DNA from: Candidatus Firestonebacteria bacterium RIFOXYA2_FULL_40_8
GTDB lineage: Bacteria; Oederibacteriota; D2-FULL-39-29
Reading direction: 5' to 3'
Length of the DNA: 8,643 nucleotides
Assembly: GCA_001778355.1 (NCBI GenBank)
Contig: MFGS01000093.1
Span: 1-8,643 of the forward strand
Shown here: in pieces, positions 5,484 to 8,643 of the stretch
Position numbering within the stretch: the first letter of the stretch is position 1
Layout: each line of letters opens with the position of its first letter
Program-made: the position numbers and the translations under genes
The notes under the pieces: generated by a model
Databases searched by the model: none
What the model was told of the DNA's origin: nothing
Seen by the model: the letters and a program-made list of their open reading frames with translations, nothing else

Positions 5484-6956
5484 ATGTTGGGCGGAAATCT
5501 TCTGAAAACCGGGAAAAATCTGTCTAAAATTGTTAAAAAACTTCAAAACTTATTCAAAAATAATGCAAAATACTCATTTTTCCGGATAAAAGGGTTGAAA
5601 AAACCATGCAGGGCGTTATATAATATAGTTGGCATTTTTTTGAACTTAAATAAATATTTGAGGTGCAATATTAACCAAACACTTTGTGTTATTGGGACAT
5701 TTTTGTTTATTGTTCTTCCACTTTTTGGCGCGCCGGAAAAGGTTGCGCTTAAAAACGGGATAACTGTAATATTGAATAAAGACACGGGAAGTCCCATTAT
5801 TGCGGTTACACTCTTTGTGAAAAACGGATCTTCTTATGAAAGCAGGGAAAATAACGGCGTTACTAATCTTGCATTTGACCTGCTTACGAAAGGGACCACT
5901 ACAAAAGACGCGGCTAAGTTTGCCGAAGAAGTGGAATCAATAGGCGCGTCGCTGGATGCTTCAGGCGGGGATGACATCTCCACGGTTTCTCTTGTTTCCG
6001 TGCAAAAATATTTTCCAAAAGCTCTTGGCCTCATGGCGGAAGCGGTTTTAACTCCGGCTTTCAGCCGGGACGAACTCGAGAAACAACGGAAGGAAACTCT
6101 GGCGGCAATTAAATCGAGAGAAGACCGCAATTTTGAGTTCACCTACCGAAACTTTAAAGAAGTTTTTTACGAAGGACATTGTTACCGTCTGGATAAGCTC
6201 GGAACGCCGGACTCACTTCCCAAGATTAATACGGAAGATGTAAGCAAAGCATATTTGTCCGGGCTTTCGGCGCCCCGCATTGTTATCGCGGTCTCCGGAG
6301 ATTATTTCCAGGATATTATGGAGATGCTGGAAAGAAGATTCGGAAGTATTCCGGCAAAAGATGACGGTTCTTTGAAGCAGGGAAATACGGATTTTAAACT
6401 TGAGAAAAACGGCGAGACAACCGTGAAGAGCGATAAAGCGCAGTGCATGCTCCTTATCGGTTATCCGGCGCCTTCTCTCGGCACTCCGGATTTTCCGGCG
6501 GTAAAAGTACTGAGTTCCGCCATAGGCGGCGGGATGAGTTCAAAACTCTTTAATGACCTCAGGGAAAAACAGGGGCTGGCGTATGAGATAGGTTCTTTTT
6601 CTCCGACAAAATTATACGGCAGTCATTTTGTTTTCTATGCCGGAACCAGGAAAGAAAATATCGAAAAATTAAAAGCGGGTATCTTTGAACAGGTGGAAAA
6701 AATTAAGAACGGAAGCGCGTTAAGCGAAGAAGATATTACGGCGGCAAAGAATTATATCGTAGGTAATTTTTATCTTGATAAACAGACAAACTCGAGAAAA
6801 GCGTGGTATCTCGGCTGGTACGAAATAATGGGAAAAGGGTTTGCATATATAGACGGCTATGCCGGAGATATTTCTAACGTAACAAAAGCGGATATTAACA
6901 AAGCGGCGGAAAAGTATTTCAATAATCATGTTCTGTCCGTGATGGAAAGCAAATAA
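5484..6956 (+). CDS. M16-family (insulinase-like) peptidase homologue, zinc motif degenerate, exported
   Basis: The coordinates give the longest ATG frame (490 residues); the true start is probably later. A signal sequence ('TLCVIGTFLFIVLPLFGA') ends near residue 83, and a good promoter (5595-5624) lies inside the frame. A TTG at 5640, giving 438 residues, the usual family length, is therefore the likely start. The mature part follows the M16B two-domain fold: 'KVALKNGITVIL' opens domain 1, and 'GGGMSSKLFNDLREKQGLAYEIGSF' marks domain 2, with the family's Arg360 and Tyr367. At the place of the catalytic HxxEH the sequence is Asn128-Leu-Ala-Phe131-Asp132, so both His ligands and the catalytic Glu are lost. 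M16 subunits that keep the R/Y pair but lack HxxEH usually work as partners of an active subunit, as in processing peptidases. No active partner is next to it. The gene is followed after one base by rpoN. Confidence 0.85.
   Translation: MLGGNLLKTGKNLSKIVKKLQNLFKNNAKYSFFRIKGLKKPCRALYNIVGIFLNLNKYLRCNINQTLCVIGTFLFIVLPLFGAPEKVALKNGITVILNKDTGSPIIAVTLFVKNGSSYESRENNGVTNLAFDLLTKGTTTKDAAKFAEEVESIGASLDASGGDDISTVSLVSVQKYFPKALGLMAEAVLTPAFSRDELEKQRKETLAAIKSREDRNFEFTYRNFKEVFYEGHCYRLDKLGTPDSLPKINTEDVSKAYLSGLSAPRIVIAVSGDYFQDIMEMLERRFGSIPAKDDGSLKQGNTDFKLEKNGETTVKSDKAQCMLLIGYPAPSLGTPDFPAVKVLSSAIGGGMSSKLFNDLREKQGLAYEIGSFSPTKLYGSHFVFYAGTRKENIEKLKAGIFEQVEKIKNGSALSEEDITAAKNYIVGNFYLDKQTNSRKAWYLGWYEIMGKGFAYIDGYAGDISNVTKADINKAAEKYFNNHVLSVMESK
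5595..5624 (+). promoter_or_regulatory. Probable promoter of the M16-rpoN-ptsN run
   Basis: TTGAAA (5595-5600), 18 bases and a perfect TATAAT (5619-5624) form a good housekeeping promoter, with transcription expected near 5631. It lies inside the longest frame of the M16 gene, which argues that translation starts downstream (TTG at 5640 or 5658). An alternative is that the box is chance within AT-rich DNA. Confidence 0.5.
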
Positions 6957-6957
6957 A

Positions 6958-8373
6958 ATGGCGGACAATCAAAGGTTAGAACTTAGGCAGGGCCAGCGGT
7001 TGATACTCAGCCCGCTTTTACAGCAGTCGCTAAAGATACTTCAGCTGCCTGCTATCGAACTTAAAGAATATATAGACGAAGAGCTGGAAAAAAATCCGGT
7101 TCTTGAAACCACCGAAAGGGAGCCGGAACTTCCCGAGGCGGAAAAAGACGACGGGTCTTTGGACATAGAAAAACTGGCGGAGCACTTTGCAAAAGAAGGT
7201 TCCGGGTCAAGCACTTATGAAGAAAGAGACCGTAGTCAAAAGCCCGACATTGATTATGAAAATATGATAAGCACCAAGTATTCCCTGGAAGAGCATCTTT
7301 TGTTCCAGCTCCATATGTCGGATATCCCGGAGGAGGAGTTGAAAGCAGGGGAGTATCTGATAGGAAATATCAATGAAGACGGTTATCTTCTGGTAAGTGT
7401 CGAAGAAACGGCGGAAAAAGCAGGTGTTGGTTTGGAAAATGCAGTGAAAGCGCTTGCCTTGATACAGGGTTTTGACCCGACAGGTGTAGGCGCTAAAAAT
7501 CTCAGAGAGTGTCTTGAGATCCAGCTTAAAGCGAAAGGGTTGGAAGCAACACTGTCCTATAAATTGCTGGACCTGTACTGGGAAGAGTTTGAGAAAGGAC
7601 ACCTTGAAGCGGTTGCAGAAAAAGAAAAAATAAGTGTTCAGGAGATTTATAAAGCAATCGAAGTTATCTCAAAGCTTGAACCAAAACCTGGCTTGGCGGT
7701 AAATGATTCGGAAGTGCGGTATATTGTTCCCGATATTCTGGTGGAAAGGGACGAGAACGGAAGTTTCAGGATAAGTTTAAACAACGAAGGTGTGCCGTTT
7801 TTAAAAATAAGCAAGTTTTACCGGGAGATGAGCAGGAAAATAAACATTACTCCCGAGGAGAAGAAATTTTTAAAAGATAAGTTCAGTTCTGCGGTTTGGC
7901 TGATAAATGCTATTGGCCAAAGAAAAACGACCTTGCTTAAAGTAACCGCGGCCATAATAGAAGCGCAAAAAGAATTTATGGAACACGGTATGGATTATTT
8001 AAAGCCGCTCGCTTTAAAAGAAATAAGCGAGAAGATAGGCATGCACCAGTCTACGGTTTCCCGCGTAACGGCGGGTAAATATGTTCAGACCCCGAAGGGT
8101 ATCTTTCCCTTTAGGTTTTTCTTTAACGTGAAAATTGAAACAGGCGAAGGTGAGCCCGGCGTGGCTTCCAGAGCCGTAAAAGATGCTATAAAAAATATTA
8201 TAGAGGAGGATAAAGACGGAAATATGAGCGACAGTAAGATCCAAACCGTACTGCTCGGAATGGGTTTTAAAGTGTCCAGACGCACTGTTGCGAAATACAG
8301 GGAAGGTATGAAAATACTGCCTGCGATTAAAAGAAAAATTCTTGGAAAAATGAAAGGGGGAAGTCTTCAATGA
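6958..8373 (+). CDS. rpoN: RNA polymerase sigma-54 factor
   Basis: This 471-residue sigma-54 is full length. It directs RNA polymerase to -24/-12 promoters that need an ATP-driven enhancer-binding activator. Region I (about 5-50) has the typical Gln/Leu-rich 'LRQGQRLILSPLLQQSLKILQLPAIEL...NPVLE'. Region II (about 51-95) is acidic. The core-binding region (about 100-290) includes 'LEPKPG' and 'YIVPDILV'. The DNA-binding part has the helix-turn-helix 'LKEISEKIGMHQSTVSRVTAGKYVQTPKGIFPFRFFF' (about 349-385) and the RpoN box RRTVAKYRE (441-449), which reads the -24 element. No defect is seen. The ATG lies one base after the M16 stop with only a weak GGA upstream, so translation is probably coupled. 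The gene overlaps the following ptsN by four bases. Confidence 0.97.
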   Translation: MADNQRLELRQGQRLILSPLLQQSLKILQLPAIELKEYIDEELEKNPVLETTEREPELPEAEKDDGSLDIEKLAEHFAKEGSGSSTYEERDRSQKPDIDYENMISTKYSLEEHLLFQLHMSDIPEEELKAGEYLIGNINEDGYLLVSVEETAEKAGVGLENAVKALALIQGFDPTGVGAKNLRECLEIQLKAKGLEATLSYKLLDLYWEEFEKGHLEAVAEKEKISVQEIYKAIEVISKLEPKPGLAVNDSEVRYIVPDILVERDENGSFRISLNNEGVPFLKISKFYREMSRKINITPEEKKFLKDKFSSAVWLINAIGQRKTTLLKVTAAIIEAQKEFMEHGMDYLKPLALKEISEKIGMHQSTVSRVTAGKYVQTPKGIFPFRFFFNVKIETGEGEPGVASRAVKDAIKNIIEEDKDGNMSDSKIQTVLLGMGFKVSRRTVAKYREGMKILPAIKRKILGKMKGGSLQ

Positions 8374-8643
8374 AGATCACCGATTTTTTGTCAAAGGATT
8401 GCATCAAGATAGGAATAACTTCCAAAAGTAAGAAGGAAGTGCTGGAAGAAATGGTAGATGTCCTGGAAGCGGCCGGCAAGATAAAGGACAAAAAGAAAGT
8501 ACTGGAAGCTCTTATGGAAAGAGAAGAGCTGGGTTCTACCGGTATCGGACAAGGCGTGGCTATCCCGCACGGAAAGACCGACGAAGTGGCGGATATTGTC
8601 GCAGCGTTCGGGCTTTCAAAAGACGGAGGAGGTTTTGATACTC
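8370..8643 (+). CDS. ptsN: PTS EIIA-Ntr-type regulatory protein (5' part, cut by window end)
   Basis: The visible 91 residues match the N-terminal two thirds of a fructose-type EIIA domain: 'ITDFLSKDCIKIGITSKSKKEVLEEMVDVL', then 'ALMEREELGSTGIGQGVAIPHGK'. His67 in the 'IPHGK' motif is the expected phosphorylation site. In the nitrogen PTS, EIIA-Ntr receives phosphate from EI-Ntr via NPr and regulates other proteins instead of carrying sugar. The ATG at 8370 overlaps the rpoN stop as ATGA, and a G-rich Shine-Dalgarno (AGGGGG near 8355-8360) precedes it. The tight link to rpoN supports the Ntr-type assignment over a sugar-transport EIIA. In many Gram-negatives hpf lies between the two; it is absent here. 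Confidence 0.92.
   Translation, partial: MKITDFLSKDCIKIGITSKSKKEVLEEMVDVLEAAGKIKDKKKVLEALMEREELGSTGIGQGVAIPHGKTDEVADIVAAFGLSKDGGGFDT

Noticed and set aside
5630..5644. TGGCAT with TTGAA downstream, resembling a sigma-54 promoter upstream of rpoN
   Set aside because: The distance between the GG and the second element is one base short of the strict -24/-12 spacing, and the essential GC is GA. It also overlaps the expected start region of the M16 gene.
5543..8370. Several minus-strand open frames of 66-131 codons opposite the M16 and rpoN genes
   Set aside because: They lie wholly or almost wholly opposite strongly recognisable genes, show no domain pattern and have no ribosome site. They are shadow frames.

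Overview
The window is chromosomal DNA from an AT-leaning, Gram-negative-type bacterium. The evidence for an outer membrane is a small beta-barrel-like protein ending in aromatic residues plus Phe, a lipobox lipoprotein of the CsgG type, and several signal peptides. A sigma-54 gene, NHL-propeller and sugar-binding-like secreted proteins, and GGGGACAGG palindromes suggest a poorly sampled lineage (Elusimicrobia, Omnitrophota, Firestonebacteria or a similar group). That placement is a guess from style; no marker here fixes the phylum.

Left part (1-3712), accessory in character: the 3' end of a secreted or surface protein with a C-terminal beta-sandwich; a perfect 36-bp palindrome with a conserved tail; a 990-residue exported protein (N-terminal alpha+beta region, TPR-like helices, then an NHL-like beta-propeller); and a 216-bp gap holding a degraded palindrome copy that seems to cut off a 5' gene remnant.

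Middle part (3678-5365): a consensus promoter drives a membrane-anchored J-domain protein, apparently from a leaderless mRNA. A CsgG-like lipoprotein follows, translated from a strong Shine-Dalgarno. A perfect 34-bp palindrome with flanking A and T runs forms a bidirectional terminator against a convergent gene for a small outer-membrane protein. That gene is itself apparently leaderless, from an extended -10 promoter.

Right part (5366-8643): another palindrome copy, then a tight run of M16-family protease homologue (zinc motif lost), rpoN (1-base gap) and ptsN (ATGA overlap, cut by the window end). RpoN and EIIA-Ntr commonly sit together, but the usual lptB and hpf neighbours are missing here.

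No complete new defence or mobile system is visible. The items most worth following are the palindrome family, with stem-preserving paired changes and no mobilising gene in view; the near-identical leaderless start signals; and the orphan catalytically dead M16 protein attached to rpoN.
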